Notes: generated by a model not told the origin, from the sequence alone. A stretch of DNA of 64,000 bases from Cacajao melanocephalus (GCA_963573385.1 CAUYLG010041567.1:1-64000), one strand, 5' to 3'. Shown: positions 22,031-38,220, counted from the first letter of the stretch. Numbers and translations: made by a program.

Positions 22031-22035
22031 AAAAA

Positions 22036-22255
22036 TTTCTTCCATTCTCTCTCTTTCTCTCTCTTTCTTTCTCTCTCTCCCTCTCTCTTTCTTTCTTCTT
22101 TTCCTTCCTTCCTTCCTTTTTTCTCTTTCTTTCTTTTTCTTCTCTCTCTTCCCCTCTCTCTCTTTCTTTTTCTTTCTTTCTCTTTCTCTCCTTCCTTCCT
22201 TCCTTCCTTCCTTCCTTCCTTCCTTCCTTCTTTTCTTTCTCTTTCCTTTTTATTT

Positions 22256-22260
<5 letters not shown>
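22036..22260. repeat. Polypyrimidine (CTTT/CCTT/CTCT)n tract
   Basis: About 220 bp almost free of purines on the top strand, with pure (CCTT)n at 22190-22228. It lies at the tail end of the adjoining minus Alu, from which it probably grew. A mirror-symmetric tract like this can form H-DNA. Confidence 0.95.
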
Positions 22261-22560
<300 letters not shown>

Positions 22561-22819
22561 TCTGTTGTGAGAATTTTCTGAAAACTAAGAGGTGAGCACC
22601 TCTAGCTGGGTGCCACACATAGGTGAGTCAGATCCGTTCTTGAGTCCAACACAGTCATAAAGAGCAGCCACACAGGGCTTGCTGAGGTTGGCAGGGGTGG
22701 TCCGCTAGACAGATCAGGGCCGCTGGAGGAAAGACCCTGGGTATGCCCAGCCTGGGAGCATGGCCCAGCACAGCCTCTGAAGCCAGCCCTGGTCCTCTCC
22801 AGCCTCTATTCTACTCTGT
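22561..22819. other. No recognised feature
   Basis: Unique intron. Confidence 0.5.
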
Positions 22820-23438
<619 letters not shown>

Positions 23439-23624
23439 TGGCCCAGGCTCTTAACCACTGCACCTTCCTGCCTTGGGTCAGACGGATGCAGGCAGGGAGG
23501 CTGGGTGGGGTCTTCATGCCTGTCTGGAAATGAGGTGTTCTTAGCAATGAGTGTTGATGACTAGCTGTTCTAATGAGCAGTGTTTTTTTTCTGATTCTGA
23601 TTTTCATTAAAAGGGCAAAACTGA

Positions 23625-24190
<566 letters not shown>

Positions 24191-24686
24191 CTGGTGTTAC
24201 TGTGCTCTCTCCTGACACCCGCACACCCTCTGGAACCTTCTGGTACTCCCTCCCCCAGCCTAGCCCAGAGCAGCTCACAGAAGGGCCAGCCTGGAAAAGT
24301 GGGCCAAGGGTGAGCATTGTGGGCAGGGCCCTGCACAGAGGGCACCACGCTTGTCCCCATCGCACAGAGGGGGAACTGGGGCCCACAGATGACTGGCCTA
24401 AAGGCCTCAGGGGTGGAAGGGGGACTGGATCACAGGTCTCGTGACTTGCAGTCCAGTGCCTTTCCTGCTGCCCGACTCAGGGATTCTTCGGAGAACCTGT
24501 AGGAACTAAAGAGAATTTTAGGGGCCCCCAGGGTGCCTAGGAGGCCTGGGAGGCAGGTGCTTGGGCCCTCTTCCCCTCACCACCCCAGGCCTCTGTGTGA
24601 CCCTGTTGGAGGTGCCTCCTCCTCTGTGCCTCTGTCACAGCAAGGCAGTGGGGAGAGCCTGGAATCTGGACAGCCTCGGTTTGAGG
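24191..24686. other. Unique intron with a MIR scrap
   Basis: 24340-24480 resembles antisense MIR ('catcgcacagagggggaactgggg'). No gene. Confidence 0.45.
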
Positions 24687-24795
24687 CCCCTCCTCCAGGC
24701 CTCCCTCTGTGTCTCCCTCTCCCAGGCCTCCTTCTGTGTCCCCTCCTCCAAGCCCTCCTCTGTGTCCCCCTTCCCCAGCCCCAGCCTATGTCCCC
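24687..24795. repeat. Four-unit, about 27-bp minisatellite
   Basis: Imperfect CT-rich units each ending in ...ctctgtgtcyc (ends near 24714, 24741, 24768, 24794). It keeps both strands open, which explains the 199- and 216-codon ORFs here. Confidence 0.8.
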
Positions 24796-25429
24796 TCCCT
24801 CCTCTGGTGTCCTGGTTTGTGCCTGGCCCACATTCAAGGCAGCAGCTTTGGGGTGGGAGCTCAGGCAGTGGGAACCCTGCTTGGAGGGGCCCAGCCGGGC
24901 CCACCCTGACCCTCGCCCCGGTGAACTCCCTCTGCCAGGGCAGGTGGCAGTGGGGCTGTGGGGCTGTGGGCGGGGGCTCTGGTTCTCCCAACACTGCAGG
25001 CCTGCGTCGTGCCCCCCACTCCCTTGCTGCGTGCCCTGCATTGGAGAGCAGATATATTTAGACGAAATGCTCTGTTCCAGACAGATTCTGCATACACTGT
25101 ACTTGTCAGGGCTGGGGGAGGCGGGCCTGTGAGCAGCCACATCTGGTACCTGGAGTCTGGGCCTCCCTGAGCCCTTTGCCCACCTGCCTGGGACCACTAG
25201 GGGCTGCTGGCTGGGTGAGGGGAACACTGATCAGACAGAGGCCTGGCCTTCTACTGACTGTGGACGGGTCTCCCTCTGCACCCTCTCTGCCACCTAAGGC
25301 CACATCTCTCTCTTTACCTCCAAGTCACAGCCACATCAATCCTTGGCCCCCCATCTGCCTCCAACTTCCTCTCAGTACTTGAGTCCTCCTGTACCCCTTC
25401 CAGGACTCAGTACTTTGTCCCTTGTGTAG
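24796..25429. other. Unique intron
   Basis: No recognised repeat. 25030-25110 is a short AT-rich unique island ('gcagatatatttagacgaaatgc') in GC-rich surroundings. Function unknown. Confidence 0.45.
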
Positions 25430-25965
25430 TCAGTCAGCAAATGAGGATTTGCGCCTGCTGTGGGCCAGGTCCTTGCTGGATGTAGGGCATGGAGATGAAG
25501 GCCCTCAAAGGAGCCACATCACAGCCTAGGAGAGGGATCATAGACCACGAAGACAACAACAGCAGGTACCGGCATGGCAGCAGGAAGTCCTAGGCCAAGG
25601 GCACTGCTGCTGGGGTGATGGTCAGGGAAGGTTTCTCAGAGGAGGGCGTGGTCCACGCTGAGACCAGTCGGTTAAGTGAGAGTGAGCCCACACCTGGAGA
25701 CAGAGCAAGCATTCCTGGCAGAGGGAACAGCACATGCAAAGGCCTGGGGTTGAGGGAGGACCTGGCTGCACGTGGGAGAATGAGGTGTAAGAAGATGGGC
25801 AGGGATGGGATCTTTCAGAGCCTCGAATGCCAGGCTGGGGGCCTCAGCTGCCCCATGGGCCCTGGAGGGCTGTGGAAGAGTTTCCAGCGGGGCAGTGGCC
25901 AGGTCTGGTGTGAGCGTGGCTGGGTGGTCATTGGTTCCACTACCACTCGCCAGGCTTCTATGGCA
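25430..25965 (-). mobile_element. L2 LINE, antisense
   Basis: 'gatttgcgcctgctgtgggccaggtccttgctgg', 'gtcagggaaggtttctcagaggagg', 'attcctggcagagggaacagcacatgcaaaggcctgggg'. Confidence 0.8.
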
Positions 25966-26374
25966 GATGCACACTGCCCAGCCTGGTGGGAGTCAGAAAT
26001 AGCTCACACGTGCTCAGTGCCTGGTGAGGCGCTCCCCTGCCTCGGTGCGTTTCAGCTGTGCCGGAGTCAAGGAGGGCTCAGTGCTTGAGAGCTTGGTGAC
26101 CTTCTCACTCCCATTTATTCATATGCCGCCCACTGGCGCTGTAGGCAGAGTCAGGAGAATGAGCATGAAGAGGGAGCAGGGAGGGAGAAAGGTGGGGGTC
26201 CCAGAGCAGGGAAATGCTGAGGGCTTGGAAATGGTACCTGCCCATCAGAACAACATCCAGCAGATAAACCCCAAATATAAAGACAAACGTACAGATCCCC
26301 TGTGATTTACCTGCTGTAGTGACCACATTTTGATGTCGGCCTTCCAGAGGTCTCTCCAAGTCTGTCTGCAGTGG
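25966..26374. other. No recognised feature
   Basis: Unique intron. Confidence 0.5.
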
Positions 26375-26844
26375 CAGATGGATTCATTCATTCATTCAAC
26401 AGATATTTGTTGAGTGCCCACTCTATGCCAGACCCTGTGGTGGGCAGAGGGGACATGGCTCTAAGTGAAAGGGACTCATCCTGGCCCTTAGGGAACTCAA
26501 AAAGCAGGCAAAACAGTGATGAGGCCCATGGGGGAAGGTCACAGCAACTATGGGCCTTGACTGGAGTCACGAAGGCTTCCTGAAGGAGGTGACACCTGAA
26601 CTTGAGACCTAAGGGATGAGGAGAAGTTGCCCCAGCAAAGAGAAGCAGAAGAAAACATTCCTGGCAGAGGGAACTGCAAATGTGCAAACGCTGGGGTACG
26701 AGGAAGGTGGGGTTTTCAGGGAAGAGAAAGGAAGATGGTGAGGCTGGAGTGTTGGGAAGTGGAAGGAGGTTAGGTGAAGCATTAGAGGATGGTGGGGGCC
26801 AGACCCTATGGGGTCTTCCATACTATGGTCAGGGTTTAGAGATT
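26375..26844 (-). mobile_element. L2 LINE, antisense
   Basis: Begins 'attcattcattcattcaacagatatttgttgagtgccc', then 'gaaggcttcctgaaggaggtgacacctgaacttgagacc', 'cattcctggcagagggaactgcaaatgtgc'. Confidence 0.85.
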
Positions 26845-27062
26845 TACATAAGAGCATGGGTTGTGGCGCTGGAAGTCCTAGATGAAATCCAGCTCTGCTG
26901 CTTATTAGCTGCTTGACTTCAGCAAGTTACCTAACTTTTCTGTGCCTCAGTCCCCTCATCTGTAAAGCAGAGGCAGTGATGGTCCCTGCCTCATAAGACT
27001 GCTGTGAGAATGAAATAATATCATAACTTACATGTGGCATACAGCAAGTGCTTAGAAATGAC
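26845..27062 (+). mobile_element. MIR SINE, nearly full length
   Basis: 'gagcatgggttgtggcgctgg', 'tgcttgacttcagcaagttacctaacttttctgtgcctcagtcccctcatctg', 'catacagcaagtgctta'. Confidence 0.85.
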
Positions 27063-27229
27063 AGGTCACATAATGTTAAAGTCATCTGAAGATGGAGGGC
27101 ATCTGTGCAGATGATTTTGCAGTAGGGTCACATTAGTCCTGCTCATCTGCAGCTCCTTCTCCCCTTGAGACTCCAGTCAGGGCCCATGGTTCCTGACTCC
27201 CCATCCTCCTGAGTCACTGACTACCGAGT

Positions 27230-28152
27230 ATTATTATATTTGAAATTTCTGAGTTGTGGTATAACGAGCGTTGTTGAGTGTACTCATCTTAAGTATATAG
27301 TATAGCTTGATATATGTGTATGTCTCACCCTTGTAACCACCACTAAGATCAAGATACAGGATATTTCCAGGCCAGGTGCAGTGGCTCATACCTGTAGTCC
27401 CAACACTTTGGGAGGTTGAGGAGGGCGAATCACTTGAGCCCAGGAGTTCAAGACCAGCCTGGACAACATGGTGAGACCTCGTCTTTACAAAAGATACAAA
27501 AACTAGCTGGGCATGTTGGTGCAGTACCTGTGCTCCCAGCTACTCGGGAGGAGGCTGAGGTGGGAGGATCGCTTGAGCCTGGGAGGTTGAGGCTGCAGTA
27601 AGCCATGTTCTCACCACTGCACTCAGCCTGGAGTGAGAGGAGGACCCTGTCTCAAAAAATTAAAAATAAAAATAAATAAAAAGATATAGGATATTTCCAG
27701 CTCCACCAAAAGGATCTGCCATGCCTTTTCCAGTTAATTCCCCACCTCCCTCCCCCAGGGGCACCCACCAGTGTCCCGACTCCTAAAGCCATAGCTTTGT
27801 TTTGTCTGTTCCACACCTTCATATAAACAGCATCATGCAGATTGTCTCTTTTGTGCTGACTTCTTTTGCTCTTCACCTTGTCAATGAGATTCATCACAGC
27901 TGTTGTGTGTATTGGTAGTTCATTCTTTCATATTGCTGCCTAGTATTCCACTTAGTGAATATGTCATACTCTATCCATTCTATTGTTGATAGACTTTTGG
28001 AATATTTCTAGTTTTTGACTATATAGATAGTGCTGTTTTGAGCTTTCTTAGAGATGTCTTTTGGGAAATTTATGAGGTTATTTCTGTTGGGTATATACCA
28101 GGAGTGGAGTTTATTTATTCTGTGGATTGTCTCTTCGTTTTCTTGATAGTGC
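27230..28152 (-). mobile_element. Old L1M 3' region, antisense, with nested Alu
   Basis: 'gttgtggtataacgagcgttgttgagtgtac' and 'ccacactaag...aagatacaggatatttcc' before the Alu. 'atttccagctccaccaaaaggatctgcc', 'cttcatataaacagcatcatgcag' and 'gttgggtatataccaggagtggag' after it. Same L1 family text as 4925-6310 and 56981-57195. Confidence 0.75.
27371..27680 (+). mobile_element. Alu (AluJ-like) nested in L1
   Basis: Complete dimer with an A-rich ATAAAT-interrupted tail. 20-bp target duplication aagataYaggatatttccag at 27351-27370 and 27681-27700, with one mismatch. Confidence 0.95.
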
Positions 28153-28160
28153 CTTTATAG

Positions 28161-28481
28161 CAGGAGTCCCCAACCTTTTTGGCACCAGGGACTGGTTTCA
28201 TAAAAGGCAAGTTTTGGGATGACACTGTTTCACCTCAGATCACCAGGCATTAGTTAGATTCCCATAAGGAGCATGTAACCTAGATCCCTCGCATGCACAG
28301 TTCACAATAGGATTCGTACTCCTGTGAGAATCTAATGCCGCCGCTGATCTGACGGGAGGAGTTCAGGCGGCAATGCTGGCTTGCCTGCTGCTCACCTCCT
28401 GCTCTGCTCCTGCTCTGTGGCCCAGTTCCTAACAGGCCACACACTGCTACAGGTCTATGGCCCAGGGGTTGGGGACCCCTG
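28161..28481 (-). mobile_element. MER1B-type hAT nonautonomous transposon, intact ends
   Basis: Terminal inverted repeats caggagtccccaacc and ggttggggacccctg. Exact 8-bp target duplication ctttatag at 28153-28160 and 28482-28489, the hAT hallmark. 321 bp. Body text such as 'cctgctctgctcctgctctgtggcccagttcctaacagg' fits MER1. Opposite orientation to the relative at 53937. Confidence 0.9.
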
Positions 28482-28489
28482 CTTTATAG

Positions 28490-30206
<1,717 letters not shown>

Positions 30207-30499
30207 CTTTTTTTTCTGAGACTGAGTCTTGCTCTGTCACCTGGGTTGGAGTGCAATGGTGTGATCTTGGCTCACTGTAAGCCTCCACCTCCTGGGTTCA
30301 AGTGAGTCTCCTGACTCAGCCTCCTAAGTAGCTGAGATTACAGGCACACACCACCATGCCTGGCTGATTTTTGTATTTTTAGTGGAGGCAGGGTTTCACT
30401 TTGTTGGCCAGACAGGTCTTGAACCCCTGACCTCAGGTGATCCTCCCACCTTGGCCTCCCATAGTGCTGAGATTACAGGCATGAGCCACTGTGCCTGGC
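30207..30499 (-). mobile_element. Alu nested in L1
   Basis: 'tctgagactgagtcttgctctgtcacctggg' to 'gagccactgtgcctggcc', complete dimer. Confidence 0.95.
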
Positions 30500-30654
30500 C
30501 TGAAATAGACTTTTTCTGATGTTACTGTAGCCCTCAAGTTTTTTAAATTAGTGTTAACATGGTCTATATTTTTTTCATCCTTTTACTTTGTACCTGTTTG
30601 TGTTTGTATATCTTTTATATTTGAAGTGCATTTCTTGTAGGCAGCATATATCAA

Positions 30655-30733
30655 CATATCAAAATTTGCAGGGTGCTGTTAAAGCAGTATTTAGAGGAAA
30701 TCCAACAAGTTGGGCCCCGGATTCACCCCAGGT
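30655..30733. mobile_element. Chimeric insert: sense-L1 piece joined to a locally repeated motif
   Basis: 30655-30703 reads as sense L1 ORF2 ('tcaaaatttgcagggtgctgttaaagcag' and 'atttagaggaaatcc'), opposite to the host L1. It is joined to acaagttgggcccc..attcaccc (30705-30728), which recurs at 32195-32218. Confidence 0.5.
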
Positions 30734-31473
30734 TTAAATCTTTTATCTTGCTGTTTGTTTTCTATTTGCCCTATCTATTCTTTCTTTCTCTTTTCTTTTT
30801 CTGCTACTTTTAAAATTAATCAAATTTTGTTATTCCACTTTATCTCTTGTTAATTATAGCTATAACTGTTTTATTTTAGTGGTTGCAGTATGGCTTACAG
30901 CTATACTTTTAACTTATCACAGTTTACTTTCAAGTGATGTTATATCAGTTCATACAGCGTACATCACAATAGCATACTTCCATCTCTTTGATCTTTATTA
31001 TTATGTATTTGACTTTTATATATATAATAAATACAACACCACATTATTATTTTTGTCTCAATGGGCATTTTAAAGGTATTTAAATAATAAGAAAAATAAT
31101 CCTATATATTTACCCATGTAGGTATCATTTTCAGTTCTCTTCATTCCTTTTTATAGATTTATATTTCTCTCTGGTATCACGTTCCTTCAGCCTAAAGGAT
31201 TTTAACATTCCTTGTAGCGTGAGTATGGTAGTGAGGAATTCTTTCAGCTTTTCTATTCCTGAAAAAGTATTTTTTACCTTCATTTTTTTAAAGGTATTTT
31301 TGCTGGGCATAGAATTACAAGTTAACAGATTTTTTTTTTCTTTTGGTATTTTAAAGTTGTTCCACTGTCTTCTCACTTGCATTGTTTTTGACAAGAAATA
31401 TGCTGTAAGTCATATCTTTGTTTACCAGTATGTAACACATTTCTTTTTTTTCTGGTTACTTTTAAGATTTACT

Positions 31474-31768
<295 letters not shown>

Positions 31769-31904
31769 TAAGATTTACTCTTTACCACTGGTTTTGAATA
31801 CTTTGGTTATGATTTACCTCCATATGGCTTTCTTCATATTTTTTGTCTTTGGGTTCATTTAGTTCCTGGAATTTGAAGATTTATAATTTATAATTTTACA
31901 CATG

Positions 31905-32225
31905 GCAGAGTGCACCACAGGGGTGGAGAGGATGTGTCAGAGCCAGCAGCTTGGTGGAGGCCACTCCTGACTCAGTTTCTCCATCCATCAGGTAGGCTGA
32001 GGGATACCTGCATTCCAGGACATTCCACTGTTCCAGATACAAATTATCTGCTTAAATTCTAAGGTTAATGTGCACAGTGGCAGAGTGGCCAGTGTGTCAG
32101 GTGGTTGGGTGTACCCCTTAATTTGATCACTCAGCTTCTCCTGGGCACCTTTGATGCTGAGTAGAGCTTCCAGCTCGGAGGACATCAGACCCTGACAAGT
32201 TGGGCCCCAAATTCACCCTGGAAGC
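31905..32225 (-). other. Unidentified retrocopy-like segment
   Basis: On the minus strand an ATG at 32183-32185 opens 65 codons, [20 protein letters not shown]..., to a stop at 31988. Downstream, 31920-31989 is about 80% identical to the plus strand of 33033-33106. That repeat lies 3' of the ORF, in a frame shifted relative to it. I do not recognise the protein. No intron signals are seen. It may be a broken processed pseudogene or an unlisted repeat. Confidence 0.3.
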
Positions 32226-32452
32226 TAAAAACACACAATGAGATTGAAGAAACGCCATTAAAAACAGCAGTGGTTCATCTTATTTGTGTAAAACACTGGC
32301 AGGTTGTTTTTTTTTTTCTTAAAGTCCAGCATAGACAAGAATGTAGAGAAATTGGCCTTCCTAGACTCTACTGGGAGGGCTATAAATCAGAAACCACCCC
32401 CCTCCACCACTTTTGTAAGACAGGTTGGTACAGAATTGTCACAAAGTTTGGA
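32226..32452. other. Unassigned AT-rich DNA
   Basis: No recognised family. Interrupted by the Alu at 32453 and resumes to about 32790. Confidence 0.5.
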
Positions 32453-33010
<558 letters not shown>

Positions 33011-33032
33011 TATGCCTTGGGGGATGTCTTGA

Positions 33033-33106
33033 TGACATGGATGGAAAAACTGAGTCAGAAGTGTCCTCCATCAAGCTTTTGGTCCTGACATTTCCTCTCT
33101 ATCCCT
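33033..33106 (+). repeat. Plus-strand partner of the inverted 31920-31989 copy
   Basis: atggatggaaaaactgagtc and the following 50 bp match the minus strand of 31920-31989 at about 80%. Open in-frame translation ends ...TESEVSSIKLLVLTFPLYP. A possible polyadenylation-like aataaa is at 33120. Confidence 0.6.
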
Positions 33107-33133
33107 GATTATGTATAACAAATAAAAAGGCTG

Positions 33134-33440
33134 GGCCAGGCACAGTGGCTCATGCCTGTAATCTCAGCACTTTGGGAGGCCGAGGTGGGGTGGATCACTT
33201 GAGATCAGGAGTTAGTGACCAGCCTGGCCAACATGGTAAAACCCTGTGTCTACTAAAAATACAAAAATTAGCCGGGCATGGTGGCAAGTGCCTGTAATCT
33301 CAACTACCTGGGAGGCTGAGGCAGGAGAATCACTTGAACCCCAGAGGCGGGGGTTGCAGTGAGTGAAGATCTTGCCACTGGTCTCTAGCTTGGGCAACAG
33401 AGCAACGCTGTCTCAAAAAAAAAAAAAAGAAGAAAAAAAA
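33134..33440 (+). mobile_element. Alu (AluS-like)
   Basis: Complete dimer with a mixed A/G tail. Confidence 0.95.
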
Positions 33441-33600
33441 GACTAAAGAACACACACTATAATATCAGAAGCAGTCATCTCTGGGAGAAGAATATTTTTA
33501 TTTTCCTAATGCCTTTCTGTTTTCTTCCAAATTTCTACAGTGAACATATATTGCTTTTGTAATGAGGAAAAAAAAAATGATGACAGTGAAAACACAGCGT
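33441..33600. mobile_element. Probable old LINE 3'-end relic
   Basis: 'gcagtcatctctgggagaag', 'tttctgttttcttccaaatttctacagtgaacatatattgc' is text typical of LINE 3' ends. Family not assigned. Confidence 0.4.
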
Positions 33601-33835
33601 GTCTTATTCTTCCAGAGCCTACTTTTGAAGGAGTGGGGAGGCCAATGGGCCAGGGCAGAAGAGGGTTTTGTGGGGGAGGTTCTGACCATATTGGTGGGGG
33701 CTGCAGCCATTGTAGTGGGGGGTGGCAGGACTGGAGAAAGACCAGGTGACTTGACTGACCCTCTGTGCCCAAGCCCAGACTTGAGGTTGGACTGTGAGGG
33801 GAGATCATGGAGGGAGGTGGTGGACTATATGGCTT
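33601..33835. other. Unique G-rich intron
   Basis: Nothing supported. The 134-codon ORF has no recognised domain. Confidence 0.5.
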
Positions 33836-34055
33836 CTAGAGGCGGACCTACTTACTCTCTCTGTGGACCTCAGCTCAGCCCCTTCACTTCTCTGTGCCTT
33901 GGTTTCCTCATCTGTAAAATGTGCCTATATGGGACCCACCTCACAGGGTCACTGAGGCTTCAGTGACTTTTGAGTTTTTATTACAGTGCCTCATGGACTA
34001 TAAATGTCAGCTATCATCACTGTTGTTATTATTACTATCATGATTATCATCATCC
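33836..34055 (+). mobile_element. MIR SINE 3' portion
   Basis: 'ccccttcacttctctgtgccttggtttcctcatctgtaaaatgtgcc', 'tcacagggtcactgagg', and a terminal ATT/ATC-rich tail. Confidence 0.75.
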
Positions 34056-34467
34056 ATCATTCCCTTGCTTCCAAGTCAAGTGGTGAAGAGAGAGGACTGG
34101 CCTGTCCCTCACAAAGTGGGGCATGTGAGAGAGACAGCCCATCCCAGCTGGAGGCCTGTGGGGAGGCCACCCCAACTCCCTGGGCCTTGGCTTCTCCTCT
34201 CACCTGTGGAGATGGCCGCTTCCACCTTGTGAGAAATAAATGGGTCCCCCTGTCCAGTGCCAACACTCCAAAGGCATCTATTGAGTGTCTGCTCCTGGCT
34301 CTTCGGGGAGGACCCATGCTGTCAGGGAATGAGGCAAAGAGTGGGAGAGGCCAGGTGGAAGGGACAAGTTGGGGTCAGATGTCCCAGCCACCGGGAGGCC
34401 CATCTCCTACAGCCCAGCTGCCCCTCCTCCAGCTCACTGATGGCCTTGGAGGGAGCAGGACCAACAC
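34056..34467. other. Unique intron
   Basis: No recognised feature. A small MIR-like scrap ('catctattgagtgtctgctcctgg') lies near 34276. Confidence 0.45.
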
Positions 34468-34545
34468 GGGAACATTAATCCGCCTCATTACCTCCCTTTG
34501 CTTGGGAGTTGTAGCAATTAGACCTGCGTCTGGACAGCATTAGGA
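34468..34545. promoter_or_regulatory. Candidate conserved noncoding element
   Basis: Repeat-free block with clustered homeodomain-like sites: attaatcc (34484-34491, OTX/CRX-like), tcatta, caattag and cattagg. Inference only. Confidence 0.25.
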
Positions 34546-34714
34546 GCCAGGCAAGGGTCACCCAGGCTGCTGGCCCCCTGCCCGCCCAGCCTCAGCCAGG
34601 ACTCACTCTATCCCTGGGGAGAGGGGCCAGAGAAGGGGATTTCCCTGGCAGCAGAATTTCCCACATCACTAAAGAGGGATGCAGAGATGGAAGCCTCAGC
34701 TTCTTTTCACTTAT
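34546..34714. other. No recognised feature
   Basis: Unique intron. Confidence 0.5.
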
Positions 34715-35275
34715 CCACTCACAGGCATTTAACAGATGTTTTTATGGAGCCCCTACTGTGTGCCCTGGAGACAGATGTGGTCCCTGCCCTCACAGAGCTC
34801 TCAACAAAAGTAAACTAATTGCTGCTAGTAAATGCTGTAATGGAGAGCAGCAGGGTGGGAGGTGTCTTCTGGGGTGGTCAGGGAGGGCCTCTCTGGAGAG
34901 GTGATATTTGAGTTAAGGCCTGAACACTTAATAAAGGAGCCAGTCTTTTGAAGATCTGGGATGGGGTAGGGGGTTCCAGGCAGGGAACAGACAGGGGAGG
35001 CTGTGCTGGTAGCCATGTTTAGATGTGGCTGGAAAAGAGTCGGGGGAGGGTAGGGGGAGATGAAGTCAGAGAAATAAGGACAGGGAGTGTGTATAGCCAT
35101 AGGAAGGATGTGGGGTTTCCCTGAGTCAAGCCAGAGACATTGGAAAGCTTGGAGCTGGGAGATGATGTGGTCAGATTCATGGGCATGAGATTTCATCTGG
35201 AGAGGGGATGCCCAGGAGGAGGCTGGCCAGTTATCCAGATGGGATAGAGAGGATGAGGTCTGGGTAGAGGCAGGA
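34715..35275 (-). mobile_element. L2 LINE, antisense
   Basis: 'catttaacagatgtttttatggagcccctactgtgtgcc', 'ggtggtcagggagggcctctctggagaggtgatatttgag', 'gttccaggcagggaacagacagg', 'gagatgatgtggtcagattcatggg'. Confidence 0.88.
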
Positions 35276-36529
<1,254 letters not shown>

Positions 36530-36990
36530 CTCTGCTCCCTGAGCACCTCATTCTGTTCCAGCCACCCCCCCTTTGCCCACGCTTGCCTGCTGCCTGATGC
36601 GCCTCTGCGTGCCAGGTGGATTCCCGTGCATGTTTCAAGGCTTGGTTCCAGTGTCACCTCTCAGAAGCCTCCCCTGACTCCCTGGGCGGTCACGGCTTTG
36701 CTGTGCTTCCTCCTTTATCCAGTGGATGGCTGTGATTCCTCATAGCAGTCCTATGAGGCAACTGAGGCTTGTCCAAGGCTGCATAGCATGGGTGAGGATT
36801 CGAATGTGTGGGTACCTGTGTGACTCCTCTCAAACCACTCCACTCTTCTGTCCTGTGCATCACATGGCATTCTGTAGCTCAGGTCTTCCTGGCTGGGTCT
36901 GTCCCTGCTGGCCTTGAAGCCCTTCAAGGGTGGGTCCCCATGGGTCTGGATTCCGAATAGCCAACTTGGGGCTGGCACTGAGGAGGCACT
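36530..36990 (+). mobile_element. L2 LINE 3' end with MIR scrap
   Basis: 'ctgagcacctcattctgttccagccacc', 'ggcttggttccagtgtcacctctcagaagcctcccctgactccc', then at 36900 'gaagcccttcaagggtgggtcccc' and 'ggcactgaggaggcac'. An antisense MIR piece at 36740-36790 interrupts. Confidence 0.65.
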
Positions 36991-37204
36991 TACACGTGTT
37001 TCCCACATGAGTGAAAACCTAGATAATTTTCCCCAGTCCCTGCCATCATGGAGCTAAGGCAGAACTTGGGAAGCTCATAGGACCTGCCTTTAGAGACGCT
37101 GGGAGCAAGAAACGCTGGCAGACTGGAAAGCTACTGTCTCCACCCAGTGACCCACAGGGGTGACCGGGTATCTGGGGAGTGGCAACTCTGTGGACAGCAG
37201 GAAT
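36991..37204. other. No recognised feature
   Basis: Unique intron. Confidence 0.5.
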
Positions 37205-37800
37205 GTCGTGTTTGCTGGGTCATTCAGAAAACATGGATTGAGCTCTGTGTGCCAGGCACAGAGCAGGGCACCAGGAGCACAGCTGTGAACAAGCTAACCC
37301 AGCGCCTGCCCTCCCAGGGCTGTCACAGGAGAGGTAGAGGGTAGACAGACCAGAAACTGACAAAAATGCTACAGGGCGGAAAAGAACAATTGGGGGATTG
37401 ATCTGCAGGACCTCTGGGGCAGAGGGAGTTATCAGAGACTTTTCAGGGGGTGTTACTGAGCCTGAGCTGCGCTAGCCAGTCAGGGAGGTGTCTGACCAGC
37501 ATACTGCAAAGGACCTGAGATGAGAGAATCTAAGCTCATTCAGAGAAGAGATGAGAGGGCGTGTGACCTGAGGGCCAGGGGAAGGGGAGCCATTGATGGT
37601 CTGAGGGGCGTAGCAGCAGGGGCAGGGCTTGGTTGTGGTTTGAAAAGCCCCCTGTGTGTGCAGCTGGGAGCGCAGTTTCCAGGGGCCCAGGTGGCCATGG
37701 AAACCCCATGTAGGAGGCTGGTGCTGTTTTCAGGGGAGATGAAGGTGGCTTGAATCAGGACAGGGGCTGGGGAGGTCCAGGCAAGGGGCCAATTCAATTT
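37205..37800 (-). mobile_element. L2 LINE, antisense
   Basis: 'gagctctgtgtgccaggcacagagcagggcaccagg', 'ctgccctcccagggctgtcacagg', 'acaggccagaaactgacaaaaatgc'-type text, then the G-rich downstream L2 body. Confidence 0.7.
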
Positions 37801-38115
37801 TAGTGGCTGAGCCTGCTGCCTTTTGTGCTGGGCTAGGTGAAGGGTGAGAAAAGTGGTCTGGCTGAGCCCTGCAGGTGGGGAATGCTGGTTACTGAGACTG
37901 GGTGGTGGGGCTGCTGGAGACCTAGCCGCTAAGGCTTTCTTTGTGAGGATCCCCCACAGTAGCCTGGGGCAGCTGGGTTCCTGGCACGGGGTGGTTCCTT
38001 TCCCCCAGTCCTGCTTCTCAGCCTGTGTCTGGGACCGACGTGTCTATTGGAGGTGAAAATCTTGCCTCCCGCCGGAGCCCAGTTACCCCCCGGGGGTGGC
38101 AGAATGCCAGGTACC
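37801..38115. other. Unique intron
   Basis: No recognised feature. GC-rich. Confidence 0.5.
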
Positions 38116-38220
38116 CGTTTTAATTCTCCGACAGTCATACTGCTTTATTGTTCCTATTTGGGATTTTATTATTATTGCTGCTAATGGTTTGAAAAGGCCT
38201 TTTAATTAAAGCTGCAGGTT
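38116..38220. promoter_or_regulatory. AT-rich unique block, candidate conserved enhancer
   Basis: Unlike the GC-rich flanks and free of recognisable transposon sequence: gttttaattctcc, ctttattgttcc (SOX-like), attattattgctgctaatgg, ccttttaattaaagc. Homeodomain/SOX-type sites cluster. Inference. Confidence 0.3.

Noticed and set aside
24533..25227. Coding gene suggested by overlapping 199- and 216-codon ORFs
   Set aside because: Both ride on a CT-rich minisatellite. Low complexity, with no homology I recognise.
33120..33126. AATAAA as a real polyadenylation signal
   Set aside because: It is followed at once by an Alu, with no GU-rich element or upstream exon. It may be a relic of a retrocopy, but a functional gene end is unsupported.
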